A DNA stretch of 64,000 nt from Parvibaculum sp041688015 (GCA_041688015.1 JBDNIY010000012.1:186001-250000), one strand, 5' to 3'; positions 42,415-51,906 are shown, counted from the stretch's first letter. The notes: generated by a model not told the origin, from the sequence alone. A program made the numbers and translations.

Positions 42415-42678
42415 CTATTCGGCCAAAACGGCGCGCAGGCCGTCGATCGTCGTGGCCAGCGTTTCGGACGCGCGTTCGTTCAATTCGTTGATGCGACGGC
42501 CCTCGGATTTCAATTGATCCAGTTCCTCGGCAAGCCCGGCCCGGTCGATTTTGAGGGCGTTGACTTCACTTTCAAGCCGACCTGCCGATTGAGCACGCAC
42601 GATCTGGCGATGGAGGCCAGCCTCCAGCCGGTCAAGTGCGCCCTTAAAGCGCTCCGTGGCTGAATCGAGTTTGCTCAT
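42415..42678 (-). CDS. DUF4164-family coiled-coil protein
   Basis: An 87-residue protein, almost entirely helical with heptads (ATERFKGALDRLEAGLHRQI, ALKIDRAGLAEELDQLKSEG). The family occurs next to zapA in alphaproteobacteria and its function is unknown; a ZapB-like role in division is a guess from context and shape. It diverges from tkt across a 312-bp gap. Confidence 0.85.
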   Translation of the reverse strand: MSKLDSATERFKGALDRLEAGLHRQIVRAQSAGRLESEVNALKIDRAGLAEELDQLKSEGRRINELNERASETLATTIDGLRAVLAE

Positions 42679-42819
42679 GTCTGTCCAATATATGCCACAA
42701 GCGCGGCACAGCCCGCGTCTTCTCCGCCAAGATAGGCGCGACGGTGAAATGAGGTCAATGCATCACGGTGGCCAAAGCGACGTCAAACCGCAGAAAAGCG
42801 CGGCAATTTGCATGAATCG

Positions 42820-42861
42820 GTCATTGACTCATCGAAAGCCACATGGTCAATGTGACGTCAC
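42820..42861. promoter_or_regulatory. Candidate operator upstream of the tkt-gap-pgk-fba genes
   Basis: GTCATTGAC (42820-42828) and the inverted GGTCAATG-TGAC (42845-42856), running into the perfect 10-bp palindrome GTGACGTCAC (42852-42861), lie 130-170 bp before tkt. The spacing suits a dimeric regulator of the carbon genes. The regulator is unknown. The rest of 42679-42990 shows nothing else. Confidence 0.35.
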
Positions 42862-42990
42862 TTGCCCGCCCCCTGATCGGACGCGATTCCGGCGCCCATC
42901 CGCAAGCGGATTTATGGCGCATATGTGTGGCGCGGGTCTCCAAACGGGCCCAAAAGGGCCACCCTGACGCTCTTGGAAGAGTTTAGAGAC

Positions 42991-45039
42991 ATGACGCTAG
43001 CAGATCAGTCGGCCGCCCCGGACACAACGCGGAGCGCCGCGCCTGCGCCAAACACCAATTCCACATCTCATAATGACATGGCCAATGCCATCCGCGCTTT
43101 GGCGATGGATGCCGTACAAGCCGCCAATTCCGGCCATCCCGGCATGCCGATGGGCGCTGCCGACATGGCGACGGTCCTTTTTAGCCAGTTTCTCAATATC
43201 GACCCAGCCAACCCCGCTTGGCCCGACCGCGACCGTTTTGTGCTGTCTGCCGGTCACGGCTCGATGCTGATTTATGCGCTGCATTATCTCCTTGGCTACA
43301 AGGACATGACGCTGGAGCAGATCAAAAACTTCCGCCAATTGGGCTCGATTACCGCTGGGCATCCCGAACATGGCCATGTGCTAGGCGTCGAGACAACCAC
43401 CGGTCCGCTCGGCCAAGGCATCTCGACAGCAGTTGGCATGGCGTTGGCTGAACGCATGTCAGCAGCTCGCTATGGCGCTGATATCGCTAACCATTTTACC
43501 TATGTGATCGCGTCCGATGGCGACCTCATGGAAGGCATTAGCCATGAGGCGATCAGCTTGGCGGGCCACCTGAAGCTCAACAAGATGATCGTTCTCTATG
43601 ACGATAACGGCATCACCATCGATGGATCGCTTGATCTGTCGGAATCGGGCGATGCGCTGATGCGCTTCCATGCCGCAGGCTGGAACGCCACGCGGATCAA
43701 TGGCCATGACGCTAAGGCGATTGCCGCAGCCATCAAAACCGCCCAAACGTCTGACAAACCAACGCTGATCGCCTGCAAGACCGTGATCGGCTATGGCTCG
43801 CCCAACAAGCAGGGCACATCGGGCTCGCATGGCGCAGCGCTCGGTGCCGATGAAATCACGCTGACGCGCAAGGCGCTTGGCTGGGCGCATGAGCCATTTG
43901 TTATCCCGCAAAACATTCTCGACGCCTGGCGCAAAGTGGGCGCACAAGGAGCCTCGAAATCAGCGAGCTGGAACGAGCGTTTCCTGCAGCTTTCGAGCCC
44001 AATTCAAGCCGAGCTTAAACGTGAGCTTGAGGGCACCCTGCCCGCCAACTTCAAAGCCGTGATGAACGCCTATAAAAAGAAGTTGTCCGAGGATAAACCC
44101 TCCTGGGCGACACGGAAGTCATCTGAAGAAGCGCTGAACGTCATCAACGCCACTATCCCCGAAATGGTCGGCGGCTCGGCCGACCTGACGGGATCAAACA
44201 ACACAAAATCAAAAGGCCAAAAGCCCATCACGCCAACGGATTTTTCCGGCTCCTTCATCCATTACGGCATCCGCGAGCACGGCATGGCAGCGGCCATGAA
44301 CGGCATGGCGCTGCATAAGGGCTTTATCCCCTATTCGGGCACCTTCCTCGTCTTCACCGACTATTGCCGCCCCTCCATTCGCCTCGCCGCCCTGATGAAG
44401 CAGCGCGTTATCCATGTGATGACGCATGACTCGATCGGCCTTGGCGAAGATGGGCCGACGCATCAGCCGGTTGAACATCTGGCGAGCCTGCGCGCTATGC
44501 CGAACCTCAATGTGTTCCGCCCGGCAGACGCGGTGGAAACCGCTGAATGCTGGCAGGCAGCCCTTGAAGCTAAAGAGACGCCATCCATCATCGCGGCGTC
44601 GCGCCAAAACCTGCCGACAGTCAGAACAACGCATACGGATGAAAATTTGTCGGCCAAAGGCGCTTACGAATTGAGCCCCGCTAGCGCAAAAGCAAAAGTG
44701 ACGCTGATCGCCACCGGCTCAGAAATCGAAATCGCCATGAATGCGCAAAAGCTGCTTGAAGCTGACGGCATCGCCACACGCGTTGTCTCGATGCCTTGCA
44801 TGGACCTCTTCGAAGCGCAGTCGGCCGATTACAAAAAGAAAACGCTGGGCGAAGGCACCGTCAAGGTCGCCATTGAAGCAGCGATCCAATTCGGCTGGGA
44901 CCGCTATATCGGCATGGATGGCGCTTTCATCGGCATGACGGGCTTTGGCGCGTCGGCCCCTGCCAAAGACCTCTACAAACATTTTAACATTACTGCAGAA
45001 GCCACAGTGGCCGCCGCCAAGGCGTGCCTCAAGGCTTGA
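42991..45039 (+). CDS. tkt: Transketolase
   Basis: ThDP enzyme moving two-carbon units in the pentose phosphate or Calvin routes. The 682-residue chain has the ThDP motif ASDGDLMEGISHEAISLAGH and the pyrimidine-domain SIGLGEDGPTHQPVEHLASL, with the conserved NSGHPGMPMG near the start. ATG 42991 follows GGAAGAGTTTAGAGAC. It heads a same-strand group with gap, pgk and fba, so intermediates of lower glycolysis/gluconeogenesis are made together. Confidence 0.96.
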   Translation: MTLADQSAAPDTTRSAAPAPNTNSTSHNDMANAIRALAMDAVQAANSGHPGMPMGAADMATVLFSQFLNIDPANPAWPDRDRFVLSAGHGSMLIYALHYLLGYKDMTLEQIKNFRQLGSITAGHPEHGHVLGVETTTGPLGQGISTAVGMALAERMSAARYGADIANHFTYVIASDGDLMEGISHEAISLAGHLKLNKMIVLYDDNGITIDGSLDLSESGDALMRFHAAGWNATRINGHDAKAIAAAIKTAQTSDKPTLIACKTVIGYGSPNKQGTSGSHGAALGADEITLTRKALGWAHEPFVIPQNILDAWRKVGAQGASKSASWNERFLQLSSPIQAELKRELEGTLPANFKAVMNAYKKKLSEDKPSWATRKSSEEALNVINATIPEMVGGSADLTGSNNTKSKGQKPITPTDFSGSFIHYGIREHGMAAAMNGMALHKGFIPYSGTFLVFTDYCRPSIRLAALMKQRVIHVMTHDSIGLGEDGPTHQPVEHLASLRAMPNLNVFRPADAVETAECWQAALEAKETPSIIAASRQNLPTVRTTHTDENLSAKGAYELSPASAKAKVTLIATGSEIEIAMNAQKLLEADGIATRVVSMPCMDLFEAQSADYKKKTLGEGTVKVAIEAAIQFGWDRYIGMDGAFIGMTGFGASAPAKDLYKHFNITAEATVAAAKACLKA

Positions 45040-45064
45040 TTTGACCAACCTCAGGAGACAATAA

Positions 45065-46075
45065 ATGGCAATTCGCGTCGCAATTAACGGGTTTGGCCGC
45101 ATTGGACGTTTGGTCCTACGCGCCATCGCGGAATCCGGCCGCAAAGATATTGAGGTCGTTGCAATCAACGATCTGGGCTCGGCTGAAGCCAATGCGCACC
45201 TGCTGAAATGGGACAGCGTGCATGGCCCCTTCCCCGGCAAGATCAAAGTGACGAAATCATCTTTCGATCTGGGCCATGGCCCGATCAAGGTGCTGGCCGA
45301 ACGCGACCCATCCAAACTACCGTGGGCAGAGCTGGGCGTGGACATAGCCTTTGAATGCACAGGCATCTTCACCTCGAAAGAAAAAGCGGGCATGCACCTC
45401 ACCGCTGGGGCCAAGCGCGTTCTGATCTCGGCCCCGTCAAACGACGCCGACCTCACGGTCGTCTATGGCGTCAATCATCAGGCGCTGAAAAAGAGCCACA
45501 AGATTGTCTCGAACGCCTCTTGCACGACAAACTGCCTTGCGCCCGTCGCCTTTGTGCTGAACAAAGCCGTCGGCATCCAGCAAGGCTATATGACGACGAT
45601 CCATGCCTATACGGGCGACCAGAACACCGTGGACACGCTGCATTCAGACCCGCGCCGCGCGCGCGCTGCTGGCGTCTCGATGATCCCGACCTCGACGGGG
45701 GCTGCCAAGGCCGTCGGCCTGGTGTTGCCGGAACTCAAAGGCAAACTCGACGGCACATCGATCCGTGTGCCGACCGCCAATGTCTCGGTGATCGACCTCG
45801 TCTTCAACGCCAAGAAAGCCACCACCGTTGAAGAAGTGAACGCCGCCATCATCGCCGCCTCTAAAGGCCCGCTGAAAGGCTTGCTGGAGACGACGAACGA
45901 AGCGTTAGTTTCCATCGACTTCAACCACAACCCGGCATCGTCCACCTTTGATCTGACGCAGACGCAGGTGATCGGCGGCAAGCTGGTGCGGGTGATGAGC
46001 TGGTATGACAATGAATGGGGCTTTTCCAACCGCATGGGCGACACCGCGCGCGCCATGGGCAAGCTGCTGAAGTGA
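45065..46075 (+). CDS. gap: Glyceraldehyde-3-phosphate dehydrogenase
   Basis: Oxidises glyceraldehyde-3-phosphate with NAD(P) and phosphate. The 336-residue chain has INGFGRIGRLVLRAI (coenzyme site), the catalytic SNASCTTNCLAPVAFVL, HAYTGDQN and the C-terminal WYDNEWGFSNRM. AGGAGACAATAA precedes the ATG, 25 bp after tkt. The residue after the second beta strand is Asn-Asp (VAINDLGS), suggesting NAD preference. Confidence 0.97.
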   Translation: MAIRVAINGFGRIGRLVLRAIAESGRKDIEVVAINDLGSAEANAHLLKWDSVHGPFPGKIKVTKSSFDLGHGPIKVLAERDPSKLPWAELGVDIAFECTGIFTSKEKAGMHLTAGAKRVLISAPSNDADLTVVYGVNHQALKKSHKIVSNASCTTNCLAPVAFVLNKAVGIQQGYMTTIHAYTGDQNTVDTLHSDPRRARAAGVSMIPTSTGAAKAVGLVLPELKGKLDGTSIRVPTANVSVIDLVFNAKKATTVEEVNAAIIAASKGPLKGLLETTNEALVSIDFNHNPASSTFDLTQTQVIGGKLVRVMSWYDNEWGFSNRMGDTARAMGKLLK

Positions 46076-46104
46076 TGGGTTGATTGCCACCACCCTCCTT
46101 TTTA

Positions 46105-46225
46105 TCCTCCCCCCTAGAGGGGGAGGTCGATCCGCGAAGCGGATCGGAAGGGGGGGCTTCTTCGTGAGACTCTTTCACTTGCGGCTTCACCCCCTCCTTG
46201 GCCCTCCCCCCTCAAGGGGGAGGGT
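46105..46225. repeat. Family D repeat, long form (between gap and pgk)
   Basis: CCTCCCCCCTAGAGGGGGAGG, GATCCGCGAAGCGGATC, GGGGGGGCTTCTTCGTGAGACTC and CCCTCCCCCCTCAAGGGGGAGG hairpins, about 120 bp; a reverse-complement relative of 36651-36799. It fills the 190-bp gap inside the operon. Confidence 0.75.
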
Positions 46226-46265
46226 AAGAAAAAAAGGGAGAGGATTTTATAAAGACCCAAACTAG

Positions 46266-47501
46266 ATGGCCACACACAAGACCCTTGATGATCTGTTCAA
46301 AGCCGTTCGATTGCAGGGCCTGAGAGTGCTGGTGCGCGCAGACCTTAATGTGCCGATGGGCAATGGCGTCATCACCGATCCGACGCGCATTGAACGCGTC
46401 GCGGGCACGCTGAAGGAACTGAGCGACCACGGCGCGAAAGTGATTGTGCTGTCGCATTTTGGGCGGCCCAAGGGAAAGCGTGTTGACGAATATTCGCTCG
46501 CGCCTATTGCGGCAGCCCTCGAACCTTATCTCGATCATGAGGTTGCTTTTACCAGCGACTGCATCGGCGAGGTCGCGGCCAAAGCGATTGAGGCGCTGCC
46601 CGATGGCGGCATCATCGTTTTAGAAAACACGCGCTTTCACGCTGGCGAAGAAAATAACGACGCTGTCTTTGCCAAGGCACTGGCGGCCAACGGCAATGTT
46701 TATGTGAACGACGCTTTTTCTTGTGCGCACCGCGCCCATGCCTCGACCGAAGCCATCGCCCATGATCTGCCATCTTACGCGGGCCGCGCCATGGAAGCCG
46801 AATTGAAAGCGCTGGACGTCGCGCTGGGCAACCCAACCCATCCTGTTGTTGCCATTGTCGGCGGCGCGAAAGTCTCGACCAAGATTTCGCTGCTCGGCAA
46901 TCTCGTCAAGAAAGTCGATGCGCTGGTTATTGGCGGCGGCATGGCCAATACATTTTTGGCCGCGCAAGGCCACAAGGTCGGCAAATCACTTTGCGAACAT
47001 GAATTGCTCGACACGGCGCGGCGTATTCTCGCCAATGCGCGCTCGGCCAATTGCGAAATCATTTTGCCAACCGACGTCGTTGTCGCCAAGGAATTCAAGG
47101 CTGGTGCGCCCTGCCAAACTGTCTCCATCACGGACGTACCTGACGATGGCATGATCCTCGATGTGGGCAAAGATACGCTGGCCTATATTGCAGGCCGCAT
47201 CGACACCGCCAAAACGGTGGTGTGGAACGGCCCGTTGGGCGCGTTTGAAATACCGCCCTTCGATACAGGCACCGTGACCGCCGCGCGCCATGTCGCTATG
47301 ATGACAAAAATGGGTACGCTCATTTCGGTTGCAGGTGGTGGCGACACCATTGCCGCGCTGAACAATGCCGGCGCGGCAGATGATTTCACCTATGTGTCCG
47401 CTGCGGGCGGGGCCTTTCTTGAGTGGATGGAAGGCGTTGAATTGCCCGGCGTGGCAGCACTGCAAGTTAACGAGTTCTCAAAGGGAAATTTAGAGACATG
47501 A
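46266..47501 (+). CDS. pgk: Phosphoglycerate kinase
   Basis: Makes ATP from 1,3-bisphosphoglycerate (or the reverse). The 411-residue chain has VLVRADLNVPMGNG, LSHFGRPKGKR, FHAGEENND, NDAFSCAHRAHASTEAI, VAIVGGAKVSTK, the nucleotide-site VVWNGPLGAFE and GGGDTIAAL. No good ribosome site lies near ATG 46266, which follows the family D repeat; translation may be weak. Its stop overlaps the fba ATG. Confidence 0.96.
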   Translation: MATHKTLDDLFKAVRLQGLRVLVRADLNVPMGNGVITDPTRIERVAGTLKELSDHGAKVIVLSHFGRPKGKRVDEYSLAPIAAALEPYLDHEVAFTSDCIGEVAAKAIEALPDGGIIVLENTRFHAGEENNDAVFAKALAANGNVYVNDAFSCAHRAHASTEAIAHDLPSYAGRAMEAELKALDVALGNPTHPVVAIVGGAKVSTKISLLGNLVKKVDALVIGGGMANTFLAAQGHKVGKSLCEHELLDTARRILANARSANCEIILPTDVVVAKEFKAGAPCQTVSITDVPDDGMILDVGKDTLAYIAGRIDTAKTVVWNGPLGAFEIPPFDTGTVTAARHVAMMTKMGTLISVAGGGDTIAALNNAGAADDFTYVSAAGGAFLEWMEGVELPGVAALQVNEFSKGNLET

Positions 47502-48514
47502 CTGAATCGCTTGAACAAATTGCGAAAGCCATGGTTGCACCCGGCAAGGGCATTCTTGCGGCCGACGAAAGCTCTGGCACGATCAAAAAGCGTTTTGACG
47601 CGATCAAAACGGAATCAACCGAGACGAGCCGCCGTGACTATCGTGAATTCATGTTCCGCACCACGGACGCCATGACAAACCATATCTCCGGCGTCATTTT
47701 GTTTGATGAAACCATCCGCCAGAAGGCCGCCGACGGCACGCCACTGGTGGACATCATCAAGGCGGCAGGCGCGCTCCCCGGCATCAAGGTGGATGCAGGC
47801 GCAAAACCGATGGCAGGCTTTCTTGGCGAAACCGTGACCGAAGGCCTCGACGGGCTGGATGATCGGTTGGCTGACTATTATAAGCTCGGTGCCCGCTTTG
47901 CTAAATGGCGCGCCGTGATCGACATTTCGCCGGTCATTCCAACCACTGCTTGCATCGAAGCCAATAATGAGGCGCTGGCGCGCTATGCCGCCCTTTGCCA
48001 AAAGAATGGCATCGTGCCGATTGTCGAACCTGAAGTGCTGATGGATGGCGACCACACCGCCGACCGCTGCATGGAAGTCACCGAAGCGGTGTTGCGCTCG
48101 CTCTTCAATGCTTTGGCGCGCCATAACGTCAAGCTCGAAGGCACGATCCTGAAACCCAATATGATTGTGTCGGGCAAAAAATGCGCCACGCAGGCGAGCG
48201 TCGCCGAAGTCGCGATAAAAACCATCGCGGTTTTCAAGCGCACTGTGCCCGCCGCCGTGCCCGGCATCGTCTTTCTGTCGGGCGGCCAATCCGATGAACT
48301 GGCGACTGCGCATCTTGATGCGATGAACAAGATCGGCAATCTGCCGTGGGCACTGAGTTTTTCTTATGGCCGCGCCTTGCAGGCCGCACCGCAAAAGGCA
48401 TGGGGCGGCAAGGCGGAGAATGTGCCTGCGGGGCAGAAGGCTTTTGCCCATCGCGCCAAGATGAACGGCCTTGCCGCGCAAGGGAAGTGGGATGCGGGGA
48501 TGGAGAAGGCGTAA
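47498..48514 (+). CDS. fba: Fructose-bisphosphate aldolase class I
   Basis: Schiff-base aldolase cleaving or forming fructose-1,6-bisphosphate. 338 residues: ILAADESSGTIKKRF near the N-terminus, VIDISPVIPTTACIEAN, IVEPEVLMDGDHTADRC, the Schiff-base lysine in LEGTILKPNMI, and VFLSGGQSDELATAHLDAMN. The class I type replaces the class II metal enzyme here. GGGAAATTTAGAGAC precedes the ATG, which overlaps the pgk stop as ATGA. Confidence 0.95.
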   Translation: MTESLEQIAKAMVAPGKGILAADESSGTIKKRFDAIKTESTETSRRDYREFMFRTTDAMTNHISGVILFDETIRQKAADGTPLVDIIKAAGALPGIKVDAGAKPMAGFLGETVTEGLDGLDDRLADYYKLGARFAKWRAVIDISPVIPTTACIEANNEALARYAALCQKNGIVPIVEPEVLMDGDHTADRCMEVTEAVLRSLFNALARHNVKLEGTILKPNMIVSGKKCATQASVAEVAIKTIAVFKRTVPAAVPGIVFLSGGQSDELATAHLDAMNKIGNLPWALSFSYGRALQAAPQKAWGGKAENVPAGQKAFAHRAKMNGLAAQGKWDAGMEKA

Positions 48515-48538
48515 GGTTTTTTCAGACGTGAGATTGAG

Positions 48539-48575
48539 AGCGCCTCGTGGGGAAACTCACGGGGCGCTTTTTGTT
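48539..48575 (+). terminator. Terminator of the tkt-gap-pgk-fba group
   Basis: AGCGCCTCGTG ... CACGGGGCGCT stem-loop followed by TTTTTGTTG, 24 nt past the fba stop. Confidence 0.82.
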
Positions 48576-48589
48576 GTCAGAGTATGTGG

Positions 48590-48689
48590 CCATCCTTCGA
48601 GACGCGGCTTTGCCGCTCCTCAGGATGAGGCATCAAAAAACAGAAACCTCATCCTGAGGAGAGCCGTCAGGCTCGTCTCAAAGGATGGC
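48590..48689. repeat. Family C repeats as a head-to-head pair
   Basis: CCATCCTTCGAGACGCGGCT ... GCTCCTCAGGATGAGG and its inverted copy CCTCATCCTGAGGAGAGCC ... GCTCGTCTCAAAGGATGG, with an A-rich centre. Same layout as 15907-16028. Confidence 0.85.
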
Positions 48690-48708
48690 GACGCCACGGA
48701 AGAAAGAC

Positions 48709-48738
48709 GTGGATGGCCGGGTCAAGCCCGGCCATGAC
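48709..48738. repeat. Family A repeat, right half only
   Basis: GTGGATGGCCGGGTCAAGCC then CGGCCATGAC: the right palindrome with a changed stem (GGCCGG/CCGGCC) but the same TCAAG loop and ATGAC end. Confidence 0.75.
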
Positions 48739-48805
48739 GATAAAAATAATGAAGCGCGACGCCAGACGCGCTAAAAACGACACCCGCGATTCCCCTTGAG
48801 AAAGA

Positions 48806-51136
48806 ATGCCCCCTGTGAAATCCATCAATGCCCGTATTGCCGAAGAACTTGCCGTCCGCGAAGAGCAGGTGGCCGCTGCCATTGAGTTGCTTGATGGCGG
48901 GGCGACGGTGCCGTTTATTTCGCGTTATCGCAAAGAAGTAACGGGATCGCTGGATGATGCGCAATTGCGCACGCTGGAAGAGCGCCTCACCTATTTACGC
49001 GAGTTGGAGACACGCCGCGCGGCCGTGCTCACCAGCATTGACGAACAAGGCAAACTGACCGATGCGCTGAAGCTGTCGATTGCGAAGGCTGAAACAAAAG
49101 CACGACTTGAAGACATCTACCTGCCCTTCAAGCCCAAGCGCCGGACCAAAGCGCAGATCGCGCGCGAGGCGGGGCTGGAGCCGCTGGCCGATGCGCTGAT
49201 GGCCGACCCGACGCTTGATCCGCAGGTGGTCGCCGCGACCTATGTGGACACCGACAAGGCGGTCGCTGACGCCGCTGCCGCGCTTGATGGCGCGCGCTCC
49301 ATTTTGATCGAGCGGTTTTCAGAAGACGCCGACCTTGTGGGCGCATTGCGCGAAGAAGTATGGACGCGCGGCAAGATCGCCTCGAAGGTGCAGGCGGGCA
49401 AGGAACAAGCGGGCGAGAAGTTTGCCGATTATTTCGAATTCTCCGAACCACTGACGAAACTGCCATCACATCGCATCCTCGCGCTGTTTCGCGGCGAAAA
49501 AGAAGACATGCTGTCGCTGACGCTGGTGCCCGAAGAGGTCGCACCGGGCCAAGAGACGGCCCCCTCGTCCTACGAGCGCCGCATCGCGCATCACTTCAAC
49601 ATCACCAACAAAGACCGCGCCGCCGACAAATGGCTGGCTGACACCGTGCGCTGGACGTGGCGGACGAAAGTCTTGCTGCATATCAATCTTGATTTGCGGA
49701 TGCGGCTGCGCCAATTCGCCGAGGATGAAGCGACCAAAGTCTTTGCAGGAAATTTGCGCGATCTGCTGCTGGCAGCCCCTGCGGGCACACGCGCGACGCT
49801 CGGCCTTGATCCGGGGTTTCGCACCGGCGTCAAGGTGGCCATTGTCGATGCGACGGGCAAGGTCGTAGCGCATGAGGCAATCTTTCCCCATCAACCGCAA
49901 AACCGCTGGGACGACGCAATTGCGACCCTGGCGCGGCTCTGCAAAGCCCATCATGTTGATCTCGTCGCCATCGGCAATGGCACGGCGAGCCGCGAGACCG
50001 ACAAGCTGGCAGCTGAACTGATGAGCCGCCACCCCGACCTCAAGCTCACCAAGGCGATGGTGTCGGAAGCGGGCGCATCGGTTTATTCGGCGTCTGCTTA
50101 CGCGAGCGCGGAACTGCCCGACCTTGATGTGACAATCCGTGGTGCGGTGTCGATTGCGCGGCGCTTGCAAGACCCGCTGGCCGAGTTGGTGAAGATCGAT
50201 CCGAAGTCGATCGGCGTGGGGCAATATCAGCACGACATTGGCGAGTACAAACTTTCAAAGTCGCTCGACGCTGTGGTCGAAGACTGCGTCAACGGCGTCG
50301 GCGTGGACGCCAACACCGCGTCGGTGCCGCTGCTGGCGCGTGTCTCGGGCATTGGCGAGAGCCTGGCCCAATCCATCGTCGCACACCGCGATGCGACCGG
50401 CCCTTTCCGCACACGCGCAGGCCTGAAAGACGTGCCGCGTCTGGGCGCCAAGGCCTTTGAGCTTTGCGCGGGCTTCTTGCGTATCCCCAATGGCGACGAT
50501 CCGCTGGACGCCTCCAGCGTTCATCCCGAAGCCTATCCAGTGGTGCGCCGTATCATCGCCAAAACGGGAGATGAGCTGAAAAACATCGTCGGCAATGCGG
50601 GCGTGCTGCGCAAATTGAACCCTAAAGATTTCACCGACGAGACATTTGGCTTGCCGACCGTCACTGACATTTTGAAGGAACTGGAAAAGCCGGGGCGCGA
50701 TCCGCGGCCCGCCTTCAAGACGGCGACCTTTAAGGACGGCGTTGAAAAGCTGTCGGACCTTACACCCGGCATGATGCTGGAAGGTGTCGTCACCAATGTG
50801 GCCGCCTTTGGGGCCTTTGTGGACATTGGCGTGCATCAGGACGGGCTGGTGCATATTTCGGCCATGTCATCGACATTCGTCAAAGACCCGCGCGATGTCG
50901 CCAAGCCCGGCGACGTGGTGAAGGTCAAGGTGCTGGAGGTCGACGTGCAGCGAAAGCGCGTCAGCCTGACCATGCGGATGGACGACGAAGTGCCCGCACC
51001 GGGCGAAAAGCGCGAGCGCACGCCCAATCGTGCCAATCAGCAGCGCCAGGTCAACAACGCGCAGCCCAAGCCAAGCGCGCCAGAAGCGGGTGGCGCAATG
51101 GCCGATGCCTTGCGCCGGGCGGGGCTTGGTAAATAG
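48806..51136 (+). CDS. tex: Tex-family RNA-binding transcription accessory protein
   Basis: Cytosolic S1-domain protein that binds nucleic acids; homologous to eukaryotic Spt6. The 776-residue chain shows the Tex N-terminal helical region (VPFISRYRKEVTGSLDD), a YqgF/RNase-H-like domain (TLGLDPGFRTGVKVAIVDAT), tandem helix-hairpin-helix motifs (FRTRAGLKDVPRLGAKAFEL) and a C-terminal S1 domain (GMMLEGVVTNVAAFGAFVDI). Its stop codon lies in the first unit of a 19-bp triplication. Confidence 0.94.
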   Translation: MPPVKSINARIAEELAVREEQVAAAIELLDGGATVPFISRYRKEVTGSLDDAQLRTLEERLTYLRELETRRAAVLTSIDEQGKLTDALKLSIAKAETKARLEDIYLPFKPKRRTKAQIAREAGLEPLADALMADPTLDPQVVAATYVDTDKAVADAAAALDGARSILIERFSEDADLVGALREEVWTRGKIASKVQAGKEQAGEKFADYFEFSEPLTKLPSHRILALFRGEKEDMLSLTLVPEEVAPGQETAPSSYERRIAHHFNITNKDRAADKWLADTVRWTWRTKVLLHINLDLRMRLRQFAEDEATKVFAGNLRDLLLAAPAGTRATLGLDPGFRTGVKVAIVDATGKVVAHEAIFPHQPQNRWDDAIATLARLCKAHHVDLVAIGNGTASRETDKLAAELMSRHPDLKLTKAMVSEAGASVYSASAYASAELPDLDVTIRGAVSIARRLQDPLAELVKIDPKSIGVGQYQHDIGEYKLSKSLDAVVEDCVNGVGVDANTASVPLLARVSGIGESLAQSIVAHRDATGPFRTRAGLKDVPRLGAKAFELCAGFLRIPNGDDPLDASSVHPEAYPVVRRIIAKTGDELKNIVGNAGVLRKLNPKDFTDETFGLPTVTDILKELEKPGRDPRPAFKTATFKDGVEKLSDLTPGMMLEGVVTNVAAFGAFVDIGVHQDGLVHISAMSSTFVKDPRDVAKPGDVVKVKVLEVDVQRKRVSLTMRMDDEVPAPGEKRERTPNRANQQRQVNNAQPKPSAPEAGGAMADALRRAGLGK

Positions 51137-51180
51137 AGCGGGCCTTGGCAAATAGAGTGGACCTTGGCAAATAGACTGGC
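51125..51180 (+). repeat. 19-bp triplication at the tex stop codon
   Basis: Three near-identical units, CTTGGTAAATAGAGCGGGC, CTTGGCAAATAGAGTGGAC and CTTGGCAAATAGACTGGC, beginning at 51125, 51144 and 51163. The first contains the tex stop TAG (51134-51136). Because 19 is not a multiple of 3, later copies are out of frame. Confidence 0.92.
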
Positions 51181-51198
51181 GAGACGCTACAAAGGCCT

Positions 51199-51906
51199 AT
51201 GAGAAAAAAGACCAAACCCAAGCCAAAGCAGGCCGAAAAGATCGTCGAGACAAACGATCCCTGCCGCCTCTATCTTATCACGCCGCCGCGCTTTGAGCCC
51301 AAAGCCTTTGGCGAAACGCTGAAGGCCGCGCTGGACGCAGGCGACGTCGCCTCGCTTCAACTTCGCCTCAAGGCCGAGGATGGCGGCTATCCGACAGACG
51401 ACGCCGTGCGCCGCGCCGCCGAAGCGCTGATGCCGATTGCGCTGGAAAACAACATCGCCTTCATCATCAACGACAGCCCGAAGCTGGCCGCTGAACTGGG
51501 CGCAGACGGCGTGCATGTGGGCCAAGACGACGCGGCCTATGCGGACGCCCGCAAGATCGTCGGGCCTGACAGTATTATCGGCGTCACCTGCCATGCCAGT
51601 CGCCATTTTGCGATGGAAGCCGGCGAAGTGGGCGCGGATTATGTCGCCTTTGGCGCTTTTTTCGATACCGCCACTAAAGAGGCAAAGAGCCACGCCGAAA
51701 TCGACCTGCTGCAATGGTGGAGCGAGATGTTCGTGGTGCCCTGCGTTGCCATAGGCGGCATCACAGTGGAAAACGCCGCTCCTTTGGTCAGCGCAGGCGC
51801 AGACTTTTTGGCCGTCTCAGGCGGTGTCTGGGCCCACCCTCAGGGGCCAGCCGAAGCGGTACGCGGCTTTAACCGCCTCTTCACGGCGCTCTTTGAAAAA
51901 CCATAA
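51199..51906 (+). CDS. thiE: Thiamine-phosphate synthase ThiE (TenI-like)
   Basis: Couples HMP pyrophosphate and thiazole phosphate. A basic N-terminus (RKKTKPKPKQ) precedes a 200-residue TIM barrel: CRLYLITPPRF, ASLQLRLKAEDGG, FIINDSPKLAAELGADGVHV, GVTCHASRHFAMEAGEVGAD, FGAFFDT and AIGGITVENAAPLVSAGADF. In ThiE the phosphate site is GPIF; FGAFFDT replaces it, so a TenI-like variant function is possible. No TPP riboswitch is visible. It follows tex by 62 bp. Confidence 0.8.
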   Translation: MRKKTKPKPKQAEKIVETNDPCRLYLITPPRFEPKAFGETLKAALDAGDVASLQLRLKAEDGGYPTDDAVRRAAEALMPIALENNIAFIINDSPKLAAELGADGVHVGQDDAAYADARKIVGPDSIIGVTCHASRHFAMEAGEVGADYVAFGAFFDTATKEAKSHAEIDLLQWWSEMFVVPCVAIGGITVENAAPLVSAGADFLAVSGGVWAHPQGPAEAVRGFNRLFTALFEKP

